The position numbers were made by a program, and so were the translations under genes. Shown in pieces: positions 42,804-52,278 of a DNA stretch of 55,006 bases (the first letter of the stretch is position 1; each line of letters opens with the position of its first letter). Where the stretch lies: the NCBI GenBank assembly GCA_021791415.1, contig JAJYWQ010000081.1:1-55006 (forward strand), given 5' to 3'. The notes under the pieces were generated by a model, which worked only from the letters and a program-made list of their open reading frames with translations, was not told the DNA's origin and did not search any database. The stretch comes from a bacterium. GTDB taxonomy: Bacteria > Chloroflexota > Dormibacteria > Aeolococcales > Bog-877.

Positions 42804-45455
42804 ATGCGACTCGACCGGTTCACCCAGCGGAGTCAGGAAGCCCTGGAGGACGCCACCCAGCTGGCCACCTCGGCTTCCCATCCACAGGTAGATCCCGAAC
42901 ACCTGCTCCTGGCGTTGCTCCGCCAGACGGACGGCTCGGTGCCGGCGCTCCTGCGGCAGTTGGAGGTGGACCCCGCCTTGATCGCGCAGCGGGTCAGTTC
43001 GGACCTGGCCGGGCGGCCCCGGCAGGAGGGAGCGCAGCCCACGGCCTCCCGCGAGCTGGAGCAGCTGCTGCGCTCGGCGTGGGAGGAGATGGAGAGGCTC
43101 CAGGACGAGTACTGCTCCACCGAGCACCTTCTGCTGGCGCTGGCGGCGATGCCCGGCGGTCCTGCTGCCGGGGTCCTGCGTAGCGCCGGGGTGACCAGGG
43201 AGCGGCTCATGAGAGCGCTGGAGGGGCTCCGGCAGGGCCAGCGGGTCACCGACCCCAATCCGGAGAGCAAGCAGGAGGTCCTGGAGAAGTACGCGCGGGA
43301 TCTCACCCAGCTGGCGCGCGAGGGGAAACTGGACCCGGTCATCGGGCGCGACGAGGAGATTCGCCGGACCATGCAGGTGCTGGCCCGCCGCACCAAGAAC
43401 AATCCGGTGCTCATCGGCGATCCGGGGGTGGGAAAGACCGCCATCGTGGAGGGCCTGGCCCAGCGCATCGCCGCCGGGGACGTGCCCGAGACGCTCAAGA
43501 ATCGGCGGGTGGTGGCACTGGATCTGGGCACCCTGGTCGCCGGCACCAAGTTCCGGGGTGAGTTCGAGGAGCGCCTCAAGGCGCTTCTAAAGGAGGTGAC
43601 GGACTCCGCCGGGCAGGTGGTGCTGTTCATCGACGAGCTTCACACCCTGATCGGGGCCGGGGCGGCGGAGGGGGCGATGGACGCCAGCAACATGCTCAAG
43701 CCGGCCCTGGCTCGGGGAGAGCTGAGAGCGATCGGTGCCACCACCTACGACGAATACCGCAAGCACATCGAGAAGGATCCGGCGCTGGAGCGCCGCTTCC
43801 AGCCGGTGTACGTGGGGGAGCCGTCGGTCGAGGACACGGTCAGCATCCTTCGCGGGCTGAAGGAGCGCTACGAGGTCCACCATGGGGTGCGGATCAAGGA
43901 CTCGGCTCTAGTGGCGGCCGCGGTGCTGTCGTCCCGCTACATCAGCGGCCGGTTTCTCCCCGACAAGGCCATCGACCTGGTGGACGAGGCGGCCTCACGG
44001 TTGCGCATGGAGATCGACTCCATGCCGGTGGAGCTGGACCAGGTGGAGCGGGGCATCCGCCAACTCGAGATCGAGCGCCAGGCCCTGCGCAAGGAGACCG
44101 ACCGGGCCTCGGCGGAGCGGCTGCAGGCGCTTGAGCGCGAGCTCGCCGACCTGCAGGAGCAGGCGGTCGGCCTGCGCCAGCGCTGGGAGCGCGAGAAGGC
44201 GCAGATCGCCCGCACGCGTGCCATCAAGGAGGAGATCGAGCGGGTCACCTTCGAGGCAGAGCGGGCCGAGCGCATGGCCGACTTCGGTCGGGCGGCGGAG
44301 CTCCGCTACGGCCGGCTGGCGGAGCTTCGCTCCCAGCTGGCCGAGCAGCAGGCCCGCCTGGACCAGATCCCGGATGGCGAGCCGCTGCTCAAGGAGGAGG
44401 TGGGGGAGGAGGACATCGCCGAAGTGGTCTCACGCTGGACCGGGATCCCGGTGCAGCGGATGCTGGAGGGGGAGGTCCACAAGCTGGTGGAGATGGAGTC
44501 GCGCCTGCACCAGAGGGTGGTCGGCCAGGAGGAGGCGATCTCGGCCGTGGCCAGCGCCGTGCGGCGGGCGCGGGCCGGACTTCAGGATCCCAGGCGTCCG
44601 CTCGGCTCGTTCATCTTCCTCGGTCCGACCGGGGTGGGCAAGACCGAGGTGGCAAGGGCGCTGGCGGAATTCCTCTTCGACAGCGAGGAGGCGATGGTAC
44701 GCCTGGACATGTCGGAGTACATGGAGAAGCACTCGGTGGCCCGCCTCGTGGGCGCTCCCCCCGGCTACGTCGGCTACGAGGAGGGGGGGCACCTCACCGA
44801 GGCTGTGCGTCGCCGGCCCTATGCGGTGCTCCTGCTGGACGAGATCGAGAAGGCTCACCCTGATGTCTTCAACGTGCTCCTCCAGCTGCTTGACGACGGT
44901 CGGCTCACCGACGGCAAGGGACACACGGTCGACTTCCGCAATTGCGTCGTCATCATGACCAGCAACCTGGGCAGTCCGGTCATCGCCGCCCTCCCCGACC
45001 ACCCCAGTCCGGAGGTCCAGGAGGCGGCCCGCGACGCGGTTCTGGCCGAGCTGCGGTCGCAGTTTCGGCCCGAGTTTCTCAACCGCGTTGACGACATCAT
45101 CGTCTTCCAGCGGCTGGACCTGGCCCAGATCGAGCGCATAGTGGCGCTGCAGCTGGAGGAGATGCGCGCACGGCTGGCCGACCGCCACCTGGAGCTGCGG
45201 CCCCTGCCGGCGGCGGTGCGCTGGCTGGCCGAGAAAGGTTACGACCCGGTGTACGGCGCCCGCCCCCTGCGGCGGCTCATCCAGCGCCAACTGGCAGATC
45301 GTGTGGCGGTGGGCGTCCTTGACGGGACCTTTGCCGAGGGCGACGTCATCACGGTGAATGCCGACGCCTCGGGGCTCGTCCTGCACCGGGAGGGAGGGGC
45401 TGGGACGGAAGCTGAGCCTGAGGTGGTGGACGCAGAGGTTGAGGTTCTGGGGTGA
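42804..45455 (+). CDS. clpB: ATP-dependent chaperone ClpB (Hsp100 disaggregase)
   Basis: An 883-aa two-ring AAA+ disaggregase working with DnaK. Order: N-domain ([20 protein letters not shown]..., two Clp_N repeats), D1 with GDPGVGKT and [14 protein letters not shown], the coiled-coil middle domain (about residues 400-530, [20 protein letters not shown]), D2 with [23 protein letters not shown] and the typical GYVGYEEGG pore loop, and an acidic C-terminus. ATG has GGAGG eight bases upstream. Separated from the winged-helix gene by 105 bp with a possible TATACC -10. The Walker residues are intact in both rings. No ClpP-binding loop noted. Confidence 0.96.
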   Translation: MRLDRFTQRSQEALEDATQLATSASHPQVDPEHLLLALLRQTDGSVPALLRQLEVDPALIAQRVSSDLAGRPRQEGAQPTASRELEQLLRSAWEEMERLQDEYCSTEHLLLALAAMPGGPAAGVLRSAGVTRERLMRALEGLRQGQRVTDPNPESKQEVLEKYARDLTQLAREGKLDPVIGRDEEIRRTMQVLARRTKNNPVLIGDPGVGKTAIVEGLAQRIAAGDVPETLKNRRVVALDLGTLVAGTKFRGEFEERLKALLKEVTDSAGQVVLFIDELHTLIGAGAAEGAMDASNMLKPALARGELRAIGATTYDEYRKHIEKDPALERRFQPVYVGEPSVEDTVSILRGLKERYEVHHGVRIKDSALVAAAVLSSRYISGRFLPDKAIDLVDEAASRLRMEIDSMPVELDQVERGIRQLEIERQALRKETDRASAERLQALERELADLQEQAVGLRQRWEREKAQIARTRAIKEEIERVTFEAERAERMADFGRAAELRYGRLAELRSQLAEQQARLDQIPDGEPLLKEEVGEEDIAEVVSRWTGIPVQRMLEGEVHKLVEMESRLHQRVVGQEEAISAVASAVRRARAGLQDPRRPLGSFIFLGPTGVGKTEVARALAEFLFDSEEAMVRLDMSEYMEKHSVARLVGAPPGYVGYEEGGHLTEAVRRRPYAVLLLDEIEKAHPDVFNVLLQLLDDGRLTDGKGHTVDFRNCVVIMTSNLGSPVIAALPDHPSPEVQEAARDAVLAELRSQFRPEFLNRVDDIIVFQRLDLAQIERIVALQLEEMRARLADRHLELRPLPAAVRWLAEKGYDPVYGARPLRRLIQRQLADRVAVGVLDGTFAEGDVITVNADASGLVLHREGGAGTEAEPEVVDAEVEVLG

Positions 45456-45459
45456 GCGC

Positions 45460-45819
45460 TCACCAACTCGCGTCGGTGCGGCGGGCAGCAGCCCGGAGCG
45501 CCTCCAGCACCTGATCGAGTCGGGAGGAGAGCGCCGGTGCCGCTCGAATGGTCTCCAGCCGCTTGCCCGCCATGACCAGCTCGCAGCTGTTACCGAGAAG
45601 GTGGGGGCGCACCGAGGGACGGGCGGAATGGAGCGACAGCGCCGCGCCGGCCGCCTTGTTCAGGGCTCTCGGGGACAGCTCCCCGGCCGCCACCTGGAGC
45701 TCGGATCCCACAGACCGTAGGCGGAACTGGTACGCGCGCCGTCCGGCCTTGGCGCATGACTCACAGCGTCCGTATGGGTCACCGGCCACCTCGGGGCGGC
45801 GCTGGCACACCTTGCACAC
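45460..45819 (-). CDS. Small zinc-ribbon-like hypothetical protein
   Basis: A 119-aa protein starting CKVCQRRPEVAGDPYGRCESCAKAGRR: two CxxC pairs (Cys2/Cys5 and Cys19/Cys22) typical of a zinc knuckle, then a domain without recognised family (RLRSVGSELQVAAGELS). GTG start, no clear Shine-Dalgarno. It lies 50 bp downstream of marR on the same strand and ends 4 bp from the convergent clpB stop. Could be part of the exporter operon or independent. Confidence 0.6.
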   Translation of the reverse strand: MCKVCQRRPEVAGDPYGRCESCAKAGRRAYQFRLRSVGSELQVAAGELSPRALNKAAGAALSLHSARPSVRPHLLGNSCELVMAGKRLETIRAAPALSSRLDQVLEALRAAARRTDASW

Positions 45820-45869
45820 GTGCGGAGTCTACCGGTCCTTCTTAGGCCCAGAGGACGGGGAGGACTCCG

Positions 45870-46331
45870 CTACCCGTCCTCGTCCTGGAGGAGCCCCGCC
45901 AGCTCCTGGAGAGAGGCGGCCAGCGCGGCTCGCCGGTCGGGAGGAAGGCCGTGAAGCTTCTCCTCCAGCATCTCCGCCCGGGCACGCCGCAACCGGGCCA
46001 GCAGCCGCGTCCCACCGGGACTGACCGCCAAGAGGACTGCCCGCCGGTCGGCGGGATCCTCCTGGCGGTACACCAGGCCCTCCAGCAAGAGCCGGCGCAG
46101 CTTGGGCGTCACGGTCGAGTTGTCCACCCCGAAGTAGTCGGCCAGCTCGCTGGGCCGGCAAGGACCAGTGGCGGCGATCCGGTTCACCACCCAGACATGC
46201 GAAGTGGGGACCGGACAGCGTGCCCGGCGGCTCACCTCCATCTGCACGTCGTGACGCACCACCCAGTTGGCCAGGGTGGTCAGACCTCCCTCGAGGTCGC
46301 CGCGGACCCGGTCCTCGGCCGGAGCGCTCAT
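45870..46331 (-). CDS. MarR family transcriptional regulator
   Basis: A 153-aa regulator: an N-terminal dimer helix ([22 protein letters not shown]), then the winged helix [53 protein letters not shown] with the MarR wing DPADRRA, and a C-terminal helix pair. ATG overlaps the exporter stop (ATGA) and has GGGGAGGG upstream. Likely binds the inverted repeat in the exporter promoter and perhaps the one before the dioxygenase gene; both are inferred. A frame upstream of this ATG is antisense to nothing meaningful and lacks family similarity. Confidence 0.9.
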   Translation of the reverse strand: MSAPAEDRVRGDLEGGLTTLANWVVRHDVQMEVSRRARCPVPTSHVWVVNRIAATGPCRPSELADYFGVDNSTVTPKLRRLLLEGLVYRQEDPADRRAVLLAVSPGGTRLLARLRRARAEMLEEKLHGLPPDRRAALAASLQELAGLLQDEDG

Positions 46332-48115
46332 CCCTCCCCGCTCCCGCCTTCGATTTGGGACAGGCTGGGCACCGGTGGAGAGGTTGGCCGCTCTCTGGCC
46401 GCCGTCTTGACCCCGTCGGCGGCGAGCTCCGGATGGACATACCTTCCGCCGCGCAGCGCGCTCGCCAGTGCGGCCAGAACGCAAGCCAGGGCGGCGAAGT
46501 CAAGAGCGGCCCTAAGCCCGGACATGAATGCCGGGGCGATCAAGCGCGGGAAGAAGGCCCGCCCGGTGAGGTAGGCGGCATGGGCTGGGGCCAGGTGGGG
46601 AAGGATCGGCCCGAGCAAGGTGGCCACAGGGTTGAAGCCGAGGAAAGCGGCGAAGAGGCTGCCGACGGCGGGCAGGTGGGCCACCCGGGCGGCCGCCGCC
46701 GAGGGGACTCCCTGGGCCACCAGCCCGCTGTACAGGGCGTGGGGGAGGGAGGCGGACAGCCCCACGATGATCAGGGTGAAGAAGATCCCGATGGACAGCA
46801 CGGAGGCGGAGTTCTGGAAGGTGGCGGCCATCCCCGCCCCGGCCCCGCGCTGCCCGGGGGGCAGGCTGTTCATGATCCCGGCCTGATTGGGGGAGGCGAA
46901 GAGTCCGCTGGAGAGCCCATATATGAAGAGCAGAGCAGCGAAAGCTGGGTAGCTGAAGTCGGCAGGGAGCAGTTGCATCCCCCCGAAGGTGACCGCCGAT
47001 ATCAGTACCCCGGCCGTGGCGAAGGTGCGCGAGCCGTAGCGGTCTGACAGCGCTCCGGCCAGCGGTCCGGCGACCAAGAAGCCAGCTGTGAGTGGCAGGA
47101 GGTAGATCCCCGCCCAAAGAGGGGTGGAGGCGAAGCTGTACCCGTGGAGGGGCAGCCAGATTCCCTGCAGCCAGATGATCAGGATGAACATCAGCCCTCC
47201 CCGGGCCAGGGCCGCCAGAAGAGCCGCCAGGTTGCCGGCGGCGAAGGCCCGGATCCGGAAGAGCGGCATCCGGAACATCGGCTGGTCGACACGCAGCTCG
47301 ACCCAGGTGAAGAGCGCCAGGAAGGCCACCCCGCCGATCAGGGCGGCCAGCACCAGGGGGTTAGCCCAGCCCATGGACTGACCCTGGTAGGGGAGGATCC
47401 CATAGGTGATCCCCACTAGGACCGCGATCAGTCCGATGGCGAACGTGGCGTTGCCCCACCAGTCGATGGTGGAGTGCGTCCGCTGTCCGGTGTCCTTGAG
47501 CTTGAGGTAAGCCCAGACGGTGCCGAAGAGGCCGAACGGCACCGAGACCAGGAAGACCAGGTGCCACTCGATGGGGCCCAGGATCCCGCCCAATACCAGA
47601 CCGATGAAGGACCCGGCGATGGCCGCCACCATGTTGGTGCCCAGCGCCAGTCCGCGCTGGGTGGCCGGAAAGGCGTCGGTCAGGATGGCCGACGAATTGG
47701 CCCAGAGGAAGGCACCTCCGATCCCCTGCAGCACCCGCATGACGATGAGGTAGAGGGCCGGGCCGGGGCCGGTACCGAAGGTGAGTGAGAGGAGGATGGA
47801 GAAGATGGTGAACACCGCGAAGCCGAGGTTGTACATGCGGACCCGGCCGAACATGTCCCCGATCCTTCCCAGGCTCACCACCAGGACGGCCGTCACCACC
47901 ATGTAGCCCATCAGCATCCAGAGGAAGTAGGGGGTGTTCCCGGGGGCCAGGGGGTTGAGGTGGATGCCTCGGAAGATGTCCGGCAGGGCGATCAGCACGA
48001 TTGAGGAGTTGATGGTCGCCATGAGGATGCCGAGGGTGGTGTTGGAGAGGGCGATCCACTTGTAGGCAATACGACCACTGGAAGCGTTTGGGGATGCCGG
48101 GTGGGCAGAGGACAC
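46328..48115 (-). CDS. MFS drug-type exporter (DHA2/EmrB-QacA, 14 TM)
   Basis: A 595-aa permease with about 14 hydrophobic segments. Marks: [28 protein letters not shown] (motif D1-like in TM1), [21 protein letters not shown] (motif A), [23 protein letters not shown] (motif B) and LVLGGILGP (motif C). Exports a toxic, probably aromatic or amphipathic compound. GTG 48115 is chosen because GGAGG lies about six bases upstream; GTG 48121 would abut the SD. The stop overlaps marR, giving the usual exporter-regulator operon. Confidence 0.9.
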   Translation of the reverse strand: MSSAHPASPNASSGRIAYKWIALSNTTLGILMATINSSIVLIALPDIFRGIHLNPLAPGNTPYFLWMLMGYMVVTAVLVVSLGRIGDMFGRVRMYNLGFAVFTIFSILLSLTFGTGPGPALYLIVMRVLQGIGGAFLWANSSAILTDAFPATQRGLALGTNMVAAIAGSFIGLVLGGILGPIEWHLVFLVSVPFGLFGTVWAYLKLKDTGQRTHSTIDWWGNATFAIGLIAVLVGITYGILPYQGQSMGWANPLVLAALIGGVAFLALFTWVELRVDQPMFRMPLFRIRAFAAGNLAALLAALARGGLMFILIIWLQGIWLPLHGYSFASTPLWAGIYLLPLTAGFLVAGPLAGALSDRYGSRTFATAGVLISAVTFGGMQLLPADFSYPAFAALLFIYGLSSGLFASPNQAGIMNSLPPGQRGAGAGMAATFQNSASVLSIGIFFTLIIVGLSASLPHALYSGLVAQGVPSAAAARVAHLPAVGSLFAAFLGFNPVATLLGPILPHLAPAHAAYLTGRAFFPRLIAPAFMSGLRAALDFAALACVLAALASALRGGRYVHPELAADGVKTAARERPTSPPVPSLSQIEGGSGEG

Positions 48116-48133
48116 GGACACCTCCGACTACTG

Positions 48134-48153
48134 GTTGGTTGGCACAAACCAAC
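48134..48153. promoter_or_regulatory. MarR-type operator and exporter promoter
   Basis: GTTGGTT-N6-AACCAAC is a perfect 7-6-7 inverted repeat. On the minus strand it is preceded directly by TATAGT (48157-48152), a good -10 hexamer, so the repeat covers the predicted start of transcription of the exporter-marR operon. The layout is typical for autoregulated MarR sites. Confidence 0.7.
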
Positions 48154-48252
48154 TATACGGCCGAGGCGAGGCGCCGGCTTCGGAGGTCAGGCAAGGGCCG
48201 AGGGCGCGGGCGACGCGGGTGATCCAGCGGAACGAAATGCCCTGGGGAAGGT

Positions 48253-48258
48253 TATATT
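48253..48258 (+). promoter_or_regulatory. -10 element, near-leaderless promoter of the L,D-transpeptidase gene
   Basis: TATATT ends 7 nt before the ATG at 48266 (or 4 nt before an in-frame GTG at 48263). No Shine-Dalgarno is present. The hexamer stands out in very GC-rich surroundings. Confidence 0.55.
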
Positions 48259-48265
48259 TGCCGTG

Positions 48266-49432
48266 ATGCCATCTCTTTCGGGCTCCGGCCACCGCCTCTG
48301 GCGGCGGGTCGGGCTGAGCCTTGGGGCGGTGGCGGTGCTGGGGGGAGCCGCGACCGGGATCGCCGCCGCCGCACGGCCCCTGGCGATCGTCCATCCCGAG
48401 CTGGCGGTGACGGTTCCCGCGAGCTCGGGCACCGTGGCTCCCACGGCTTCCATCATCCTGTCGGTGCGGCACGCTCACCTTGAGGCGGTGTCAGTCCGCA
48501 CCTCGGCAGGCCTGCTGATCGGCGGCAGCGTGGCCCACGGAGTTTGGAAGCCAACCGCCCCAATGCCCTGGGCGACCACCTTCCGGATGGTGGCCACGGC
48601 GCGTGGGGGTCGTCCGGCCAAGACGCTGACCCGGGTGGTGAGTTGGACCACACCCCAGCAACCTCTGCCGGCCGGGACGATCGGCATATCGATCTCCCCG
48701 AGCCCGGGTGAGCAGGTCGGCATGGGGGCCACGTGGGTGGTCCAGTTCAGCCGACCCATCTCCGCCGCGGAGCAGCCGGCGGTCCTGAAGCGGCTCTCCG
48801 CGGGCGAGTCCCTCTCCGATCCGCTGGGGTGGCACTGGTGGTCGCCCACCGAGGTGGATGGCAGGCCGGAGCAGTTCTGGCCGCTGAACGAGCAGGCCAC
48901 GCTCACGGTGAACCTGAACGGACTGGCGATCGATGGGGAGCGGTTGGTCGACTCCTCGGCCTCGAGCAGCTTCACGGTGATCAACCAGCACATCGCCAAA
49001 GTCAGCGCCATCACCCACGAGATGCTGGTGTACAACGGAAACCAGCTGGTCCGCACCGAGCCGGTCAGCCTGGGGCGTCCTGGGTTCCCCACCATCTCCG
49101 GGACCCTGGTGGTCCTGTACAAGGCGCCGGTGGTCTTCATGAACTCGGCCACCATCGGCTATCCCGGCCTCTACGCGCAGAACGTCTACGACGACGTGGC
49201 CATCAGCACCGATGGGTACTACATCCACTCGGCGAACTGGGACATCTACGACCACGGCCGTTACAACGTCTCCCATGGGTGCGTGGAGCAGAACCCCAGC
49301 GACGCCGCGTGGTTCTACAACTGGTCCATACCGGGGGACGTGGTGGTGATCACCGGGACCACCCTGCAGGCCAGCGAGGCCGACGGAGAGGGGGACTGGA
49401 ACATTCCCTGGTCGGAGTTCCAGCCGGCCTGA
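48266..49432 (+). CDS. L,D-transpeptidase (YkuD domain) with Ig-like domain
   Basis: A 388-aa exported peptidoglycan cross-linking enzyme. An N-terminal signal/anchor (GLSLGAVAVLGGAATGIAAAARP) is followed by an Ig-like beta region (about 45-250) as in actinobacterial Ldt proteins (TIGISISPSPGEQVGMGATWVVQFSRPI), then the YkuD domain with YYIHSANWDIYDHGRYNVSHGCVEQN: catalytic Cys339 in SHGC, with the upstream His. Makes 3-3 cross-links or attaches proteins to the wall in known homologues. ATG 48266 chosen from the promoter and signal peptide; the frame upstream overlaps the operator region. Confidence 0.9.
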   Translation: MPSLSGSGHRLWRRVGLSLGAVAVLGGAATGIAAAARPLAIVHPELAVTVPASSGTVAPTASIILSVRHAHLEAVSVRTSAGLLIGGSVAHGVWKPTAPMPWATTFRMVATARGGRPAKTLTRVVSWTTPQQPLPAGTIGISISPSPGEQVGMGATWVVQFSRPISAAEQPAVLKRLSAGESLSDPLGWHWWSPTEVDGRPEQFWPLNEQATLTVNLNGLAIDGERLVDSSASSSFTVINQHIAKVSAITHEMLVYNGNQLVRTEPVSLGRPGFPTISGTLVVLYKAPVVFMNSATIGYPGLYAQNVYDDVAISTDGYYIHSANWDIYDHGRYNVSHGCVEQNPSDAAWFYNWSIPGDVVVITGTTLQASEADGEGDWNIPWSEFQPA

Positions 49433-49487
49433 CCAGCTATCTGGGCCGGTGCCAAGTTGGCGCCCCAGCGACGTGGTACCATCGATG

Positions 49488-49505
49488 TAGTTGCTGACAC
49501 AACTA
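49488..49505. promoter_or_regulatory. Inverted repeat upstream of the DODA-type dioxygenase; candidate MarR site
   Basis: TAGTTG-CTGACA-CAACTA is a perfect 6-6-6 inverted repeat 35 bp upstream of the dioxygenase ATG. It has the same 6-nt spacer and a GTTG/CAAC core like the exporter operator at 48134-48153, suggesting the same or a related MarR protein. Confidence 0.55.
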
Positions 49506-49540
49506 AAGTCCGGGTCGCCCCAGACAGCGGAGGAAGTGAG

Positions 49541-50347
49541 ATGGATGAGAAGAGCCGGACCGCCGGGGAAGACCGGATGCCGGTCGTTTATCTAAGCCAC
49601 GGGGCGCCTCCCCTGGCTGACGACCGCGAGTGGAAGGCGCAGCTTGCCGACTGGGCGAGGGCGATGCCCAAGCCCCGTGCCATCCTGGTGGTTTCGGCGC
49701 ACTGGGAATCGGCACCGGCCACCGTTGGTGCCACCTCGACGGTGCCCTTGGTGTACGACTTCTGGGGATTCCCGGAGCGCTACTACCAGGTGCAGTACCC
49801 CGCACCGGGCGCGCCCTGGTTGGCGGAGAGGGTAGCTGGCCTCCTGGCCGCTCCAGGCGAGCCGGTGCGCAACGACCCGTCTCGGGGCCTCGACCATGGT
49901 GCCTACGTGCCCTTGGTGGAGATGTATCCCCACGCGGACGTGCCGGTGCTGCAGCTCTCGCTGCCCACCCTGGACCCCGAGCGGCTGCTGGTAACCGGCG
50001 CCCGGCTCGCTCCCCTGCGTGACGAGGGGGTCCTGATTATGGGGAGCGGGTTCTTCACTCACAACCTCCAGGCGATGCGCCTGTCACCGACCCCGGAAGC
50101 GGCGCCCCCGTCCTGGTCGGCGGAGTTCGACCAGTGGGGAGGAGAGGCGCTCGCCCGGTGGGACCTCGATTCCCTGATGGATTTCCAGAACAAGGCTCCG
50201 GCTGGGCATCTGGCCCACCCTCGGACGGAACACTTTGCCCCTCTGTTCGTGACGCTCGGGGCCGCCAGTGCGCAGGGGGAGGAACGCCGGACGGTCATCG
50301 ATGGATTCTGGTATGGCCTCGCCAAGCGGTCGGTGCAGGTGGGGTGA
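49541..50347 (+). CDS. DODA-type (LigB superfamily) extradiol ring-cleavage dioxygenase
   Basis: A 268-aa cytosolic metalloenzyme related to YgiD/4,5-DOPA dioxygenase. Metal/active-site histidines are visible in VVYLSHGAPPL, ILVVSAHWES, GLDHGAYVPL and GSGFFTHNL, and the C-terminal RTEHFAPLFV; LVYDFWGFPERYYQVQYPAPG is a strong family block. It would open a catechol-type ring. ATG 49541 has GGAGG seven bases upstream; the longer frame reaching 49457 would read through the inverted repeat. A possible -10 is hard to place. Followed by an F420-type oxidoreductase gene after 48 bp. Confidence 0.9.
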   Translation: MDEKSRTAGEDRMPVVYLSHGAPPLADDREWKAQLADWARAMPKPRAILVVSAHWESAPATVGATSTVPLVYDFWGFPERYYQVQYPAPGAPWLAERVAGLLAAPGEPVRNDPSRGLDHGAYVPLVEMYPHADVPVLQLSLPTLDPERLLVTGARLAPLRDEGVLIMGSGFFTHNLQAMRLSPTPEAAPPSWSAEFDQWGGEALARWDLDSLMDFQNKAPAGHLAHPRTEHFAPLFVTLGAASAQGEERRTVIDGFWYGLAKRSVQVG

Positions 50348-50395
50348 CCAACGAGAACTCGCTCCGTTACCGGGAGCCCAGCGGGAGGTGAACAA

Positions 50396-51340
50396 GTGAG
50401 CGCGCCCTTCTTCGGATACCACATGCCCAACTTCACCTTCGAAGGGGTGGAGCCGGCTGAACTCTTCTCCCACGTCGCCAGCCTCGCCCAGACGGCCGAG
50501 GAGGCCGGCTTCGACATGGTGTCGGTGATGGACCACTTCTATCAGATACGGGGGGTGGGAGAGGAGACCGAGCCGATGCTCGAGGCCTACACCACCCTGG
50601 GCGCCCTCTCCCAGCGCACCAGCAAAGTCCTGCTGGGGACGCTGGTTACCGGGGTCACCTACCGCAACCCGGCCCTTCTGGTCAAGCAGGTCACGACGCT
50701 CGACGTCCTCTCCCGGGGACGGGCCGTCCTCGGCCTGGGCGCCGCCTGGAACGAGGACGAGCACCGGGGCTACGGCTTCGACTTCCCCAGGGTGGGTCGC
50801 CGGATGGACAGGCTCGAGGAGGCGCTCCGCATCGCCCGGGCGATGTTCACCGAGGATCGACCGACCTTCGAAGGGCGCTACTTCAGGATCGAGCGAGCGC
50901 TCAACGTTCCCCGGCCACTTCAGCCCGGGGGACCGCGCATCCTGGTGGGGGGCGGCGGCGAGCAGCGCACCCTCCGGCTGGTCGCCCGCTACGCCGACAT
51001 CTCCAACTGGTTCGGGGGGATCGAGGAGATGAGGCGAAAGGGGGAGATCCTGGAGCGCTACTGTGCTGAGGAGGGCAGGGATCCCTCCACCATCCTGCGC
51101 ACCGCCAACGCCCCCCTCATGATCTCCACCGGACCGGAGGATTCCCGGCGGCTGGAGGCGCGCATCCCCGAGGAGAGGCGCAGGCTGGTCGGGCCGCCGC
51201 TCCCACCCGATCAGGCCGCCGACAAGCTCCAGACCTTCTTGGACGCCGGCATCGGCGGATTCACCTTCGGCAACGCCAATCTCTTTGACCGGGAGCTGAT
51301 CCACGCCGCCGGTGAAGTGAAGAGGCTGCTCTCCGCCTGA
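50396..51340 (+). CDS. F420-dependent LLM-class oxidoreductase
   Basis: A 314-aa TIM-barrel enzyme: FFGYHMPNFTFEGVEPAELFSHVASLAQTAEEAGFDMVSVMDHF, LGTLVTGVTYRNPALLVKQVTTLDVLSRGRAVLGLGAAWNEDEHRGYGFDFP, RMDRLEEALRIARAMFTED and ILVGGGGEQRTLRLVARYADISNWF. This pattern is that of the actinobacterial F420-dependent LLM group; substrate unknown. GTG has GGGAGG with a 7-nt gap. Probably cotranscribed with the dioxygenase, suggesting work on an aromatic or heterocyclic compound (inferred). Confidence 0.9.
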   Translation: MSAPFFGYHMPNFTFEGVEPAELFSHVASLAQTAEEAGFDMVSVMDHFYQIRGVGEETEPMLEAYTTLGALSQRTSKVLLGTLVTGVTYRNPALLVKQVTTLDVLSRGRAVLGLGAAWNEDEHRGYGFDFPRVGRRMDRLEEALRIARAMFTEDRPTFEGRYFRIERALNVPRPLQPGGPRILVGGGGEQRTLRLVARYADISNWFGGIEEMRRKGEILERYCAEEGRDPSTILRTANAPLMISTGPEDSRRLEARIPEERRRLVGPPLPPDQAADKLQTFLDAGIGGFTFGNANLFDRELIHAAGEVKRLLSA

Positions 51341-51378
51341 CTCGACCTTCGCCGACCCTTCCCGCGCTGGCGGTGTTG

Positions 51379-51388
51379 TGGTATACAT
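51379..51388. promoter_or_regulatory. Possible GntR/FCD operator
   Basis: TGGTATACAT is 8/10 identical to the TGGTATACCA type palindrome bound by several FCD-subfamily GntR regulators, and lies 71 bp upstream of the GntR start. A wider TGTG-N9-CACA symmetry surrounds it. Not otherwise supported. Confidence 0.35.
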
Positions 51389-51458
51389 GCACACCAAGTT
51401 TCGGGTGGACCGCCAGAGCCATCGGCGGTCGGGTCATCCATTGCAGGGAGTGGAGCGA

Positions 51459-52208
51459 GTGAGCATCCGACGTCCCGGCTTCTGGTTGGAGAGTCCTCAG
51501 GTGCGGCGGGAGTCCGCGGCCCAGGTGGTCTACCGGCTCCTGCGCGAGGCGATGATCAACCATGATCTCGCCCCTTCGACTCGGCTCCACGAGCCCGAGC
51601 TCGCGGTGCATCTCTCGGTGAGCCGCACGCCGGTGCGGGAAGCCCTACGGGCGCTTGAGGCCGATGGGTTCGTGAAGCGCCTGCCCAACGGCGGCCTCAT
51701 GGTGGCCGAGGTGGACGCCCGCGATGTGGCGGAGTTGTACGAGGTCCGCCGGGCTCTGGAGGGCCTGGCGGCGCACCAAGCCGCGCAGCGGGCCACCATG
51801 CACGACGCGCGCGAGCTGGTGTCGATCCTGGACCACGCCGATCGACGCTCGGATGAGCCGGCTGCGCTCAGGGAGCTCGGCGAGCGGTTCCACCGCCGGA
51901 TCGCCGAGGTGGCCGACAACCGGCGGGCGGCGGAGCTCCTGGACAAGCTCCACGACCACATCGTGCGCTATCGGCTGGCCACCGCGGTGGAGAGTCGGGA
52001 GCGTCAGGATGGGGCTCGCCAGGAACACCGGCGCGTTGCCGAGGCCATCCTGGATGGCAACCCGGCGGCGGCGGAGAGGGCGATGGCGGTCCATGTCCGC
52101 CGTGAGAGCGCCTACCTGGTGGCCGCGCTGTCACCGGAGATGGCCCCCGGTCGGGCCCGTCCCTCCCGGCGCCGCCAGCTGCGGCCCGCTCTGGGCGAGG
52201 CCCAATGA
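51459..52208 (+). CDS. GntR family regulator with FCD domain
   Basis: A 249-aa regulator. N-terminal winged helix: SAAQVVYRLLREAMINHDLAPSTRLHEPELAVHLSVSRTPVREALRALEADGFVKRLPNGGLMVAEV. The C-terminal FCD ligand domain shows LYEVRRALEGLAAHQAA, LGERFHRRIAEVADNRRAAELLDKLHDHIVRYR and EHRRVAEAILDGNPAAAERAMAVHV, including the metal-binding His residues. GTG 51459 has GGAG upstream; the frame continues upstream to a GTG at 51378 but that part lacks conservation and covers the putative operator. It sits between the oxidoreductase and the Liv transporter genes and probably controls one of them. Confidence 0.9.
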   Translation: MSIRRPGFWLESPQVRRESAAQVVYRLLREAMINHDLAPSTRLHEPELAVHLSVSRTPVREALRALEADGFVKRLPNGGLMVAEVDARDVAELYEVRRALEGLAAHQAAQRATMHDARELVSILDHADRRSDEPAALRELGERFHRRIAEVADNRRAAELLDKLHDHIVRYRLATAVESRERQDGARQEHRRVAEAILDGNPAAAERAMAVHVRRESAYLVAALSPEMAPGRARPSRRRQLRPALGEAQ

Positions 52209-52235
52209 TCGGCCGCGGGGGATCCTCGATGGGCC

Positions 52236-52241
52236 TATGCT
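52236..52241 (+). promoter_or_regulatory. Candidate -10 element for the liv operon
   Basis: TATGCT fits TANNNT and would give a roughly 33-nt leader that includes the AGGAG Shine-Dalgarno before the livH GTG. No -35 is obvious. Confidence 0.4.
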
Positions 52242-52278
52242 CGGGCCGGCGGGCAGACCCGACCAGGAGCCAAGCGGC

